A DNA stretch of 64,000 nucleotides from Agaricus subrufescens (Eukaryota; Basidiomycota; Agaricomycetes; Agaricales; Agaricaceae). Position 1 is the stretch's first letter. Every line of letters begins with the position of its first letter. Of this stretch, positions 23,042 to 34,562 are shown one piece after another. The stretch lies in contig CM057060.1 in assembly GCA_029945375.1 (NCBI GenBank), positions 558,001 through 622,000 on the forward strand, read 5' to 3'. Both the position numbers and the translations under genes were made by a program. Below the pieces are notes generated by a model, which was not told the origin of the DNA, made no database searches, and saw nothing but the letters and a program-made list of their open reading frames with translations.

Positions 23042-24029
23042 TTATATGGGAATAGCAACACCACAGAGGCGATGACATACATCTGGACCCGAGGGTTCCC
23101 CGGATTTTCGGTCCTCTTCCAGTAATGCAGGAGTGGGAGTTGGAGAAAGGATCTCTAGTGCCCTTGGGGCTATATTGTCAGCAACTAGAAGTTCTACGCA
23201 ACCGTCAGTGCGCCATCTAACACAAGCAATGGTATACACAAACCTAATGGTTTATACTTGAACTCGAAAGTGAGGTACGGTTTGCTATCGATATCTTTAT
23301 ATTGTACCATGTCAATCACCGGTGCGGGCGATGCATATTCTTTTCCGAACCTATTATATTTTCATAGGCTCAAAGAGATGCCGCAGTTTCATGCAAAATT
23401 AGACGCACTGGACATGGTGGGAGCCAGCCTTTTTTGACCGTTCATGCACGACTTGTGCTTCAAGCATTTGTTTCCCGGATCTATGTTCCAACACTCGAGA
23501 TTCGACCCTGTCAACCTTGATCCTATACAAGTGTATTTTGATGATACCCAGGTCGAGTGTACTGTCAATGCCATCGAGAAGCCTGTCATCATCTCCAACG
23601 AACCTGTGAGTCTTATTTTTTGTTCGATTGTTGAGACGCAGATACCTGACACCTTCAACGCAGCAAACATGAAATCCCTTCGAGTATAGTCAGACGTCCT
23701 CGCCGCAGACACGCCCACACTATGGGGTTTATTTGGAAAGCCGGCTGCATCTAGCATAATATGCGTATCGCAGAGCAAACCATCGATGCAGACTGAGGCC
23801 CTCATCCCGACTTCCCTTGTGAGGCTTTCCCAGTTCACAGCGAATTTCTGGTATTATTTAAATTGTGTGGTACAAATCCACGACTCTTAGCGTATACTCA
23901 CTTTTCCAGCCTCCGAAGCTATCCAGCAAGTGACGAGATTGCCAGAAGTGCGGACGTCGTATACCTCGGCGGCATCACCTTCGATAGTGACCCAGGCCCT
24001 GTACGGGTAATGCTGGAGCGTATGCATTA
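23042..24029 (-). CDS. DUF7918 domain protein
   Basis: This belongs to a fungal family of unknown function that is expanded in basidiomycetes. ATG 24027-24029 opens MHTLQHYPYRAWVTIEGDAAEVYDV and VTCWIASEAGK, the typical family start. After an intron come FAVNWESL, a CIDGLLCDTHIML segment and the SDYTRRDFMFAALKVS block. The third part carries ERSKKAGSHHVQ, the usual ...SKKAG...H motif, and the last exons carry YASPAPVIDMVQYKDIDSKPY (21 residues in the genome, here only partly given in meaning: aromatic-rich beta strand), FEFKYKPL and LLVADNIAPRA. Stop at 23042-23044. The exon order matches the family; internal joints after the second exon are approximate. It is convergent with the URI-like gene and divergent from the small gene at 24422. 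Confidence 0.8.
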
Positions 24030-24421
24030 TTGCGCACTTTAGCGCTCAGGAGTGCAGTGTGGTAAAGGAAAGGCCGTCCGTAGATTCGAAGGCAAGTCTA
24101 TCTACGCTTATATAGCGAGGTTCCACGTGAGGACTGCGTGTGGGCTCTAATGTTACCCATAAAAGTAGGGCTCCGAGTATGACAATTACACCCCACGGTA
24201 ATATAAAAGCCCATAAAGATAGCGTCTATCACCAGAAAGGCCTTGTGTTCACGGTTAGTCTACAGCGTGGGATCCGCTGCCGAGCTATTTCCAAGGAGAA
24301 ATACGATCATTTCAAGGCGCAGCTGCGTGACCCTTAATTAGCCTGTCACAGACCACGTGCATATGGCGATGCGTGACAGCCCATAGATCCACTTCCCCCA
24401 AGTTCCTCGACCACAGCCAGT
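24030..24421. promoter_or_regulatory. Divergent promoter region, DUF7918 gene / small gene
   Basis: About 390 bases lie between two divergent starts. A tatatag element near 24110 could serve either gene. Nothing else was recognised. Confidence 0.4.
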
Positions 24422-24861
24422 ATGAATTCGCCCGACCCAGGAACGCCCACCGACTCTGCTTCCACAAGCGGCACCCCGCCTCCAGAGGAGATCCACTCGG
24501 GAAGCGCTCAAGCAGATTCTCGTTCTTCAGGACTCGGTCTCTTCCAACTCGCCAACCAGATCACTGCATCTCTCTCGGGTTCCGCTAAAAGACGCAATCC
24601 GTCTGGTGGATCAACTGGTGCGACGACATCCACTCGTGAAACCAAACAACGCAGACGGGGTGGAGAGAGCTCACGATACACTATGGAGACTCGTGGAGAT
24701 GCTGTAACTTCCAGGAAAGAGAAGGAGGATCTTGCCGATGCCAATATCGTCGATTATCTGCGAAAAGGTATGTTTTCCGGCGCACTAGCCTTTTCGTGTA
24801 TTCCTAACCCTCTGTCATAGAAATAGGCGATCCCTTTACTGAAATAATGGGCCCTTCATAA
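24422..24861 (+). CDS. Small hypothetical protein
   Basis: Two exons give about 128 residues: ATG at 24422, an intron from about 24768 to 24819 (gtatgt...tcatag) and a stop at 24859-24861. The N-terminal third is Ser/Pro/Thr-rich and acidic, followed by GLFQLANQITASLSGSAKRR, a basic region (TKQRRRGGESSR) and a C-terminal helix DLADANIVDYLRKEIGDPF. It looks nuclear and mostly disordered. No family is recognised. Phase across the intron is kept (LRK to EIGDP), which supports the model. It is convergent with the flippase gene. Confidence 0.55.
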
Positions 24862-25030
24862 ACACCCGCTTTATCGTGTGTATCGTTATGATCAGCGAGT
24901 GCCAACCTTAGCCTTAAAAACCACTGCAGTTTGTCTAAATCATATTGAGTGGATAAGAGTATTAGGATGGTTAAAATACAAATGAAGCAGCTATACATGT
25001 TCATAATCATAAATACAGCCAGAGTCCCGA

Positions 25031-28000
25031 CTATTCGCGCGATGGTGGCTTTTTCTTCATCCTCTTCAGCGACAGTACATGCGAAAGTGCCTCCTTCCCC
25101 TTCATTATCGAACTCTTCCTCCCTCTCAACTTCTCCCGTCTTTCCGATAAGTTGGTCTGTATTCTCTGAACCGTCACACCACCTCCCTCCTCCGTAGCAA
25201 AATCAAAGCCACGGTCCATAGAGGTCGTACCAGTAGCCATATCCACCCTACTCGCAGATCTAATTCCGGGGTAGGTTTTATTCAACCTGGGCTCGATACT
25301 TATTACGCTTGACCTCCGCGACTCAGATCGTGATGCAATAGAACCTATTGATTGACGATGATCTCGAGCCTCCAACATTCCTTTAAGTGCCGATCCAACA
25401 GCAGTCTCCGTTGGCGCAACATCGTTCAAATCCCGGTGTGGCTCCTTCAGACTAATCCATCGTATGATATCGATGTCTGACGGCCGGGAAATGAATTGCC
25501 AGCCCTTCAACATATATTTAGGGGCCATCGCCAGCAGGAAAGTTAGAGGCAGACAAAGCCAGAAATAGGCTGAGTGGAAAAGGAGATAGTCGTTTCCATA
25601 GACCGCAACTTCTCCAACTTTGGGTAAAAACGTTGAATAAATGGCCTACAATCAACATTAGATCAGGCGACAAAGCATGGAACTTCTAGATACTTACGGT
25701 GAAAACCCAAACAATAACAATCCCCAAAAAGACAGCGAAGAAAATCCAGCCCGACCACGCCGTGGCGCTGAACCCAGTGTACATATTGGCAACCATAACT
25801 GCCGAAATAGCCATTGTCTACATCACGGTCAGGTTTTCGCAAACTCAAGAAAAACAAGATGCCGCTCACAGTAGAAAACTCCACTTGGTCAATATCAAAT
25901 CCATCAGCTCGAGAGCTAATGGTAGTATAGGAATAGAGAGTAAAGAAGAAGATTATAACAGACTAGCGAATTTGTCATTCAGCATGTTGTAGGTCACTCA
26001 TCATCACGATAACTCACCTGCACAAGACCATCGAACATATAAACAAAGAATAAACGCATTCCGAACCACGTATGTTTTCGGCCATAATGGTATAACTCAG
26101 GAACTTGCATAAGCTGCTCCGAACCTGTGCAACGAAATATATGGTTCAGTGACTCTTCAAAAATTCGAAGTTGTTGATAAACACACCTAAGAACCTATCA
26201 AACAATCCAACTCCGATAACAGGCGCAATTGTCCAAATCGAATTCCAAAACAGAATATAAACATAACCGAAAACGCTATATATCGTTTAGTATCATACAC
26301 GGCACTCACAATGTCAAAACTTACAAAGAGCCACTCCAACCGCAATATATCTGGAACCACCACAATACACCGGTTGGCACCATGTTTTTGTAGAAGAAAT
26401 TCAGAATCCTAGTGCATGCGTGATCAGGCAGAGAATCTGTTAGTTATGAAATTCCTGCTTACATTAATCCGTTCCGCGCATAAGACCAGTGACCATGGAC
26501 CAACAACAACCTTTTAAGGAAGCGGAACTAACGAGGATAGTCAACACAAGCGATAGATAGCACGAATCAAACACAAACCTGGGCAATGGCGTAATCAGAA
26601 GAGTTGACAGCTTGCAGACCTTCCTCGCCGGAGATACCGACTCCAACATCAGCGGCCTTTAATCGGTTGAGTTCCAGATATACTTGAAATTAGCAAACAA
26701 CCTACTTGGATCATGCTAACGTCGTTGGCTCCATCTCCAATTGCCAATGTCATGGAACTAAGCCCATCTTTGACCAAGTGAACAATTAAGGCCTTTTGTA
26801 AAGGTGAAACACGACAACAGATCACGCCTTCACAGAGAGTAGCCAAGCGCAGTAACAAAGCTTTGCTATCCTCATTCGCAAATACCTATAATCATTTTGA
26901 TCAAGTCAACAATCATACCAAAGTAGCTGAAACAGATCACAAACCTCAAGCAATGCAGCACCGTCCACGACAAGGACAAAGCCTCCAGGTCTATCACCGT
27001 TACCGTCACCGACAATGGATGCCCCTGTGACTATCCTTTGCAATGGGATATCGCCACCCTCAGCCTTGGCTCTGATCTTTTCCAGTGAGGGCGAACGATT
27101 ATATTCGGCTATGGGCGAAAAGACATTCACATCCGGGAAAAAGTGAGATGTCGCAGCAACGATTTGTTCTCGAGCAGGTTTAGGACCTCCGCGGACAACG
27201 ATGATATTGGAATCAGGACTGATCAAGTTTGTGCTTCTTCCAATCGCTATGATATCAAAGTTAGATCATGATGTTCCCTTTTTCTATATGGCAACAACAG
27301 CATACCAATGGCTGTTTCCAATTTATCACCCGTTGCGACCCATATCTTGATTCCAGCCCTCTTCAAGTCCGCGATCGTTTCTGGTACACCATCTTGCAAC
27401 TTGTCTTCGATAGCGGTAGCACCTAACAACCTGAGATCTTGTTCGATTTCATTCGACACAGCCTCAATTTGCTCCTCTCGCTTTTCCATTGCAATCGTAG
27501 CATCATGGTAACGTTTACTCCAGAGCTCATAATCATTTTCTACACCATCAATGAGTCGAAAAAAAGACGAACATAGAAAGAACTTATGCGTACCGTTGAT
27601 AATTTTATATGCCAGCGTCAGCGTTCTCAGCCCCTCATTCGCAAACTGGCTCAGATGCTTTTCTGTTTCCTCTCTGATATCTTGATCCACGCCTTCTTTG
27701 AGCCTCTCAAATATAACGTTGTCAGCCCCCTTCGTTAATAGGAACAGCCGATGATCATCTCCATCAATCCTCCGCAGGACCACACTCATCCTCTTCCTTG
27801 CGCTCGTGAACTCTAAAATATTCAAAAGCTCATACTTCTCCACGTCCTCAGACGATGGCGTACGTAAGCTGAGAATATCGCGTTCGCGCCCAAGGAATTG
27901 GAACCCTACATCTGCTGCAGCCTGGACCAGAGCAGCTTCATCAGGGGACTGTGCCTTGTATATTATTCGTCCGGTTTCAGGATCCTGCGCAGTGAGAACG

Positions 28001-29982
28001 GTGTGACACAATGACAACACGCTGAAAAATCCATTAAGGTTTCGTGCATGACGCCGATCGGGGTCCTCTGAGAGTGCTGCTTCTAGGTCGTGTTCTAGGT
28101 CGCGGTCATAGAATTGATGGACAGCAGTATCCTGCGAGCTCCTCGTGGCACTGTTGGATGAACCAGAGGCCTCATTTTCTGCCAGCTCTGCGACGCTATT
28201 CGCAAGGGCTCGTTTTTCGTCGAGGTTAACCGTCTCTTCCTTTCTGTCGTTTCCTTTGTAAACAACACTGCCGATAGAACATTGGCGGAATACCATGAGA
28301 TTCTGCAGCAGCATTTTAGACAAGTATATCAACAGCATATTTGACACTAAACCTACCTGGGTTAAAGTCCCTGTCTTGTCAGAGAAAATATATTCGATTT
28401 GACCCAAATCATCGGATAAATTCCAACTCCTGGCAATTGTAGCCTGACCCGTTTTCTCGTAGCAGATGTCTGAGTCAAAGTAAATCCATGCCGCCTGACA
28501 GGTCTTGACGAATTCGATGGAAATATACAGTGATATTGGAACAAGGTCTTGGAATCTGTTTGTGATGTTAACAATTTGATAAATTGGTACCGCATATAGG
28601 AGAATCTTACGTGAGGAGGGAATAGGCCCAGGTAACCAGCCCATTTATTCTTGGATTATCCCCGCTCCTATCGTCCCCGTAGAGCCAGGGCGCCCCAAGT
28701 GGGAAGTAATGAACTTCAAGGAGGGAATCGGCTATCGCACAAACGACAGCCATTCCAGCCATAAGGAGGAGATTAAAGAAACTATATGACAGCTGTTAGA
28801 CTTTAGACACAAATAGGGGGTAGGGCACTGACACCTGTGGATTCATCTGCCTCTCTACCCTGCTACGTTTACTGGGTGTCCCTCCGGAATTCAGAACAAT
28901 TTTGGTGTCCAGCCCAGTAAAAAGCACGACACCGATAACCCATTTTGTGTTCCGTAGGACCGTGCCGCGCAAGAGTGTCATTGACAAATCAACAGGAGAA
29001 GTGTAGTCGCCAAGTTTCACATTTGCATTGAGTCGATACATGTCGGTATCTGGGCGGTCACAATTGATTTGGAATTTGTTCTTCTCGTTCGCGCACTCCT
29101 TGGCATTGTTCAAACTGGTGAGGGAAGGGACAGCGTTGCGAGATTTGAGGTTAGTTTCACCGTCGAGGTTCTTCGTCTCGATGAATGCAACGTCTTCCTC
29201 TTCTGACGTGGCACAAATCAAAATGTCGGCCGGGATAGGTTCGTTGTCCAGGATCTTGACCATATCTCCAACACGGATATCCTCCCACAGGGTTTCCTTC
29301 CAATGCGGTGGATCATGTAACTTGGGGTCGGCGTCATAATCGTAGGCGATAGCGCTTTCCTGAGGAGTCATCTCTTGGATTTTGGGTTCACGTTTAGGAA
29401 TAATGCCTCGTATGAAGGTCTTGGACTTGGATGCTGTTGCATTCTCGTTTGACCAATTGCCGCCGGTCAAGACACGGACTTTGCTGTAATTAACTTTTTT
29501 GTCTGATTGGTGCCTTTTGAAGTCTTCGTAGCCGTCCTTCGCTGCCGTTATCGCCAAGATAATCAGCAATGGCAGAATAGCGACGCCACCGCTAATGTTG
29601 GAGAACTTGGGAAAGAATTGTAGGATAGCGACTCCGAGAAAGAATCTGGGGGTATGTCATTATGAGAAAGGTGGGGTGCAAAAGGCCGGAATAGTTTGCC
29701 TCACATATTGGCTACTCGGCGAAATTGTTCCAGAATGTTCCGAGGGACGAACGTAAAGATGGTGTATTTGGAAGTAATGACCTGGTTGGAGACATAGACA
29801 GCATCCTTCTTGACTTTACGTTTCTTGCTGTAGTATGACTGGGGTAGACCTTGATTGACGAAGACGGTGCGGGGCGGGCCCGGCTGCCGCTTCCGGTTGA
29901 AAAGATCCTCAACATTGAAAGCAGCGGCCCGGGCATACCACTGCGATATGGCCGAGGTCCGCTTGGCAGAGGAGGGCGACAT
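25031..29982 (-). CDS. P4-type ATPase, Dnf1/Dnf2-like phospholipid flippase
   Basis: P4-ATPases move phospholipids from the outer to the cytosolic leaflet of plasma and Golgi membranes, usually with a CDC50-family partner. ATG 29980-29982 starts a cytosolic N-tail; [10 protein letters not shown] and [16 protein letters not shown] lead into the first helices. The actuator domain carries [13 protein letters not shown] (near 29140-29170), where P4-ATPases have DGET. The phosphorylation site is SDKTGTLT (near 28370-28390), preceded by [17 protein letters not shown], which is typical of the Dnf group. The nucleotide-binding domain has [16 protein letters not shown] and [11 protein letters not shown], and [11 protein letters not shown] lies near 26720-26750. 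The C-terminal half is cut by many small introns and holds about six helices. The cytosolic tail is basic ([19 protein letters not shown]) and ends KKPPSRE. Approximate length 1300-1350 residues, usual for the family. Confidence 0.92.
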
Positions 29983-30502
29983 GGGGAGCGGAGGACAGAG
30001 TCCTGGGGACGACCGAAACCGAGGGTGTAGTAACTGGCAGAGGGAAAGGGCAGCTCGTAAACATTCTCATTGCCACATATTCGGATCGCTTATCCCACCC
30101 ATTTTCGCCGAGGCTCGCGTCATCACTGATCGCGGGCGAAACAATCAACAGGATCAAACTACCCTCAGGGCCGCCTGGGCTGTGCTACGCACCAGCGCTG
30201 ACACACATCCCCTGCGGGGCTCCAAGTAGCTGTTAGGAGTACTCATCAGTCTCTTAGGGGGCTGGCCGTAGACCGTCTCACCTCCCAAGCCACGCCCAAG
30301 CCCGATCACTATATATAGCGCACACACCAGTGCGAGGCAGTCCCGTTCGTATACTCGCAGTCGCACGCCAGCTGGACGTGGGACCAGCACAAACTCTCCC
30401 ACACGATCGTGAACTACATTACAGGGTGCGTATTACCGAACGGCTACATGAGTAAACAACAATGACTCATGCATGCCCAAGGGTATACAGCAACAAAGTT
30501 GA
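29983..30502. promoter_or_regulatory. Flippase upstream region and FAN1 3' flank
   Basis: The minus strand has a tatatata element near 30308-30315, about 330 bases upstream of the flippase ATG. The rest is GC-rich leader and FAN1 3' flank. No gene was seen. Confidence 0.4.
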
Positions 30503-33500
30503 CTAACGCCTGGCCGATAAGCAAGGACTCGTGAACAATGGCACGCTTCGAGCTCGCAGACTCGATGACGGCGTGCGAGGCAGAGCTCTGAATCTCTTCC
30601 GCGTGGGCGTGTTCGCTCCACCCAGACTTAGCCCATCATCATCATCATCATCACGATGCCGTCGTCGTTTTAGCATGGGAGATGGCAAACAATCACCATC
30701 ATCATCAGAGTCCTGTTGATGCAACAGAGCAGCATCCTCCTCTTCCTTTCCTTTACCAGCATGTTTTGATTTAGAACTTGGTGTCTTCCGTTTTCGCTTC
30801 TGCGGTTCAGGCGCATCCTGATCTATCACACGGCATATTTCGACATGCGCGCCAGCTCTGAGTAATGCATCAAACCATAGCTTGTGCAAATAAGTCTAGG
30901 TATGTATAATGCAGTTATTTATAAAAACACATACCTTCTGATTCGGCCGGGCGGTGTCCCCCGGGCCCTTTACCTCCACAAATTTACAAATACCTTCGTT
31001 TGCTTTCCATATGATCAGATCTGGCACACCACTTGACCGCCCAGCATAATCTTCACAGAATAATCGGCATATCATCGCCAACGTCTTCGCACTGAGGCAC
31101 TGCAGCCACCTCCGATCAGTATCTATACAAACCAGGTATACAGTCGCGAGAGGCACCTCAACAATCTCGAGCAGTTGCTTTTGCTCAAATGCATCCCACC
31201 GTAAACCGATGCACCACGTACGTTCCGGCCGGTATCGGTCATCATACCGCTTCAAGTATTCCTTGGCCTTTCCTTCTTCAATCTCCTTCAGTCGATGTTC
31301 AAACAACGTCTTCCGAGCGCGATAAAAAGAATCCTCGAACATGTCTAAAGGACAGGCCTGGAATTTAGTTTCAAATGCTCCTGGAACACGACTGAAGATT
31401 ATGTCCCAAAAGATCAGGGCAAAAATCGTGGTCAAAACTCGAGTCTCTGCATGTTGACTTTAGAAGGGAATGGTGAGTGACAACTGTGATATAACTGCAC
31501 ACGGAATAACTTACCCGACGAATCCTTCCATCTCATATTGTTGCAAAGCATACGTCTCGACGTTGACCACCTCGTTATTGAGCCCTACCCATAGTGATTT
31601 TCCGGTCCGCTTTTGTGTGGCTGGATCGACCTTAGATCTGTTAATCTACAACAGTTGCCTATTCCACGAATAAAATACGTACCACTGGAATGACAATAAT
31701 CTTGACGTCTCCCGTGCCCTCTTGTTTATTTTCTTCATCCTCCGGTACTATCAATTTCGGAAAGTAGTCAGATAGGGGTACAGGTGCATTGTCCCTCGTC
31801 GGCCGCAAGTTTTGATCAAGCCTCATCCCAAGTGGCTCTTCGCTCCTCTTCCCTCTGATAAAAGTAGTCTCCGGCTGCTTGAGGATGGTATCATAGACGA
31901 CACGTTCTTCAGGCGGTAGATTTAACTTCCTTTGCATACGTTCCAAACGCCGAACCAAGCTCGGACGAAGGACTGATAGTGTTTGAACGTCACTGACGCC
32001 TGAGTACCGAAAAGTAAGATGGACGTACTAATTCCTGTATGTTCATCCGCGAGAGCTTGTATGACTCCTTTTCTCGCTTTCTCGATATCGTAAGGCTCAA
32101 TATGCTTCTCGAGGATCAACGCCCTGCGCTCGTACCACAAGGCTTGTTTCCCTTTCAACCAGTATACCTGCAGTAACAATTCCTCCAAGATACCCAACTC
32201 GGTATGCCACTCGTGCAGCAAAGCGAAAGCCTTTGTAGCTTTATGCACCATTCTCGTATAAACATGCCCTGAAGTGAAAGTCATCCTTAGTACTGAGTGA
32301 AAGCGGTATCAAAAGATCCAACTAACCTGCCTCAAACCGTTCCAATCCAGGTGATCTCTCAGCTGCTTTACCTTTTCCCTCGTCCTTTCGTGCCAAAAGC
32401 ATTTTCCACTTCGGTTCAACTTTGGCCTGGTATACATTTTTCATATGTCGAGCGTGTTGGATACTCGCAGACACCTTGATCCCGGGATCTTCTGTACTCT
32501 GACGAGCAGGCGGAGCGGATCCGTCCTTCTCTGTCTTCGCCATAAGTTTATCAGCCGTATGACCTGCATCCTGTGATATATTAGAAGACGCTCTGAGAAC
32601 ACCGGAGACTGACAACTAACCTCAGGCACCACGCTTGCCGACCTTGATGCCTCCTCGGGCTGATTGTCCATTTCTACTTCTAAATACAACGCTTCTTCAT
32701 ATTCCATGAAATCCTCTCGAGTCGGCCAAATTGTGCCTGTACGTTCGTAGTCATAGTCGGGGAATTTCCATTTCTTGAAGCCAGCCAGTAACGCCGGTAG
32801 GCAATATTTGGTAGGTTTCTCAATACCGCGGTAAGAGATTATGTGTAACCGGCCAATGAGCCAGGAAAGGTTTGGGTTGATCTTGACACAAGGACCTGTA
32901 AAAGATTAATAAAGTCCTCAACATAGAAAGAACGACACAAACCAAGTCGCTCCATAGCCATCTCGCGAAGTCTCTTCAATTGAGATACAGGTTTTGGCTT
33001 TTGTCCAAACGACAACTGCGTCTGAACCATTCCATCATTTCTCGGGGCCTGCTTCTTTTTCCCCTTACCCTTCGCCAAAGACGGTAGTGTGTGCTGACCC
33101 ATGGCATGGTCTATCATAGCATCTATGAGCACATCTTTCTGTTCAGAGGATTAAAAGATTAACAAATAACTAAGTCTTCGTCCACGCACCCGCATTGTAT
33201 GCGATCCGACTTTCATAGACTTCGAAATTTCTCGAAGTTCTGGAAGAGGTAATCGATTGAGAGCCTCTCGCACAGTCATACTTGATTGATCTCTAAAAAA
33301 ATAGTCGAATTTGAGATTACGAGGGTCGACAACGGGCTCCTCAATCTCGTAGTCAGATGTTTTGGTCGAAGGTTTGGAGACCTGGGTCAGTTTAGGATGG
33401 AGTGTAGGTTTCGGCGGTTCTTTACTATCTGGAAAAGAGAGACTAGGAGCTGCATCCTCTTCTTTCTTCACCTTCTCTTGTCTTCTGAGAGCAAGTGTAG

Positions 33501-34039
33501 GAGAAGGTGGAGGTGTAGGCTGATACTCCAAATCTTTAATAGGGACGCAGAGTAGCTTGAGGGCCTGTTCCAGTCCCTTCTGGCCTATCTCCGACGCGTA
33601 CTTATCAAGAGAAAAGAGGGCTTGCCATTGAGGCTGCCTGAAGGCGAGGCGGACGAGTAGATACCGCGCACAATCTACATCATCACATAAGACTGAAAGC
33701 ACGATGCAAGACAACGATCTCTTACAGTCAAGACCACTATAGATCCTTAACACGTCCCATTCTTCATCACTAAGCAGGTGCTCTTCCCTTTCCATAACCG
33801 CATTTACCATATCTGCATTGGGTAATTAATATTATAGCTTAGTCAAAAAAAGCCACAATATCGCCCCCACCTTCGAAGACTTGGACATAAAGTGAAGCCC
33901 TCTTAAACTTCCCCCCTTCGCGCCGTTCTTCTAACGATTTTTGGTCGAGACTTTCGACTTGTTCCTCGAACTGTTCGGTTGCCCCTGGCTTTCCAAACAA
34001 AGCCAACCAAACATCATGCTCTTGAGCAGCTCGCGGCAT
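30503..34039 (-). CDS. FAN1: FAN1-type VRR nuclease (interstrand-crosslink repair)
   Basis: FAN1 is a nuclear structure-specific nuclease that unhooks DNA interstrand crosslinks. ATG 34037-34039 opens a basic N-terminus and SLYVQVFE, then (after an intron) DMVNAVMEREEHLLSDEEW and DVLRIYSGLD, the conserved N-terminal block, with ARYLLVRLAFRQPQW. A SAP-like DNA-binding motif follows (MTVREALNRLPLPELREISK, HTMRKDVLIDAMI). The TPR-like middle includes HVYTRMVHKATKAF and QVYWLKGKQALWYERRALIL, and then LVRRLERMQRKLNLPP. The C-terminal VRR-Nuc domain carries GVPDLIIWKANEG and KFVEVKGPGD, i.e. the PD-(D/E)xK residues (PD near 31015, E-x-K near 30975), and WFDALLRAGAHVEIC. After it comes a disordered tail with a run of aspartates. 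No FAN1 ubiquitin-binding zinc finger is visible at the N-terminus, as is usual in fungi. Confidence 0.92.
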
Positions 34040-34562
34040 GTATAGTGCTGCACAATAGTCTGTATCAGGGGAAGAACACCAAATAATCAAAATGTATGAT
34101 AGGCAGAAGCGGTATTGGGTGTGAGATAGTCGACTGCAACAAAGGTGAGCGCGCTAGTCACACCATGCGTGGGTGCAGCGTGGGTGTGACAATCGCGCAG
34201 CACTCACGCATTTATAAATATCACATTGACCTTAAACTCTTAATTTCCTGAACGCAATGCGGTTTATAAGTGTATGCTAACTAAATTACAATGCTTGTGG
34301 TTATGTGACACAGAGTGAAAAAGCAAATATGTATACAAACATGGCGATGACGGGGTACCAGAGAAACAGAGGAAGCATGTTGCAAGAATTAGGGGTCTAG
34401 TGAGAAAGCAAGGGAAACGTTGCCAATAGGGGTGTTAAAACCCATCTCCTAACATAACTGTCGGGAGAAGTGGTTAGAATAGGATGTAGAAGGGAGGGTA
34501 ACTACAATCAAACGAAGAGATGAAATGCGTGAAGTCCTTATGGTAATATGATTTCCAAGTCC
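34040..34562. promoter_or_regulatory. FAN1 upstream region and kinase 3' flank
   Basis: This 520-base region holds the FAN1 promoter, including an imperfect palindrome described separately, and AT-rich 3' sequence of the kinase gene. No coding potential was seen. Confidence 0.4.
34151..34198. promoter_or_regulatory. Inverted repeat upstream of FAN1
   Basis: The arms gtcacacc (34157-34164) and ggtgtgac (34183-34190) are perfectly complementary around an 18-base spacer containing gcgtgggtgcagcgtggg. Outside them gcgc occurs on both sides (34151-34154, 34195-34198). It lies 112-159 bases upstream of the FAN1 start codon, a plausible place for a dimeric regulator. Confidence 0.45.
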
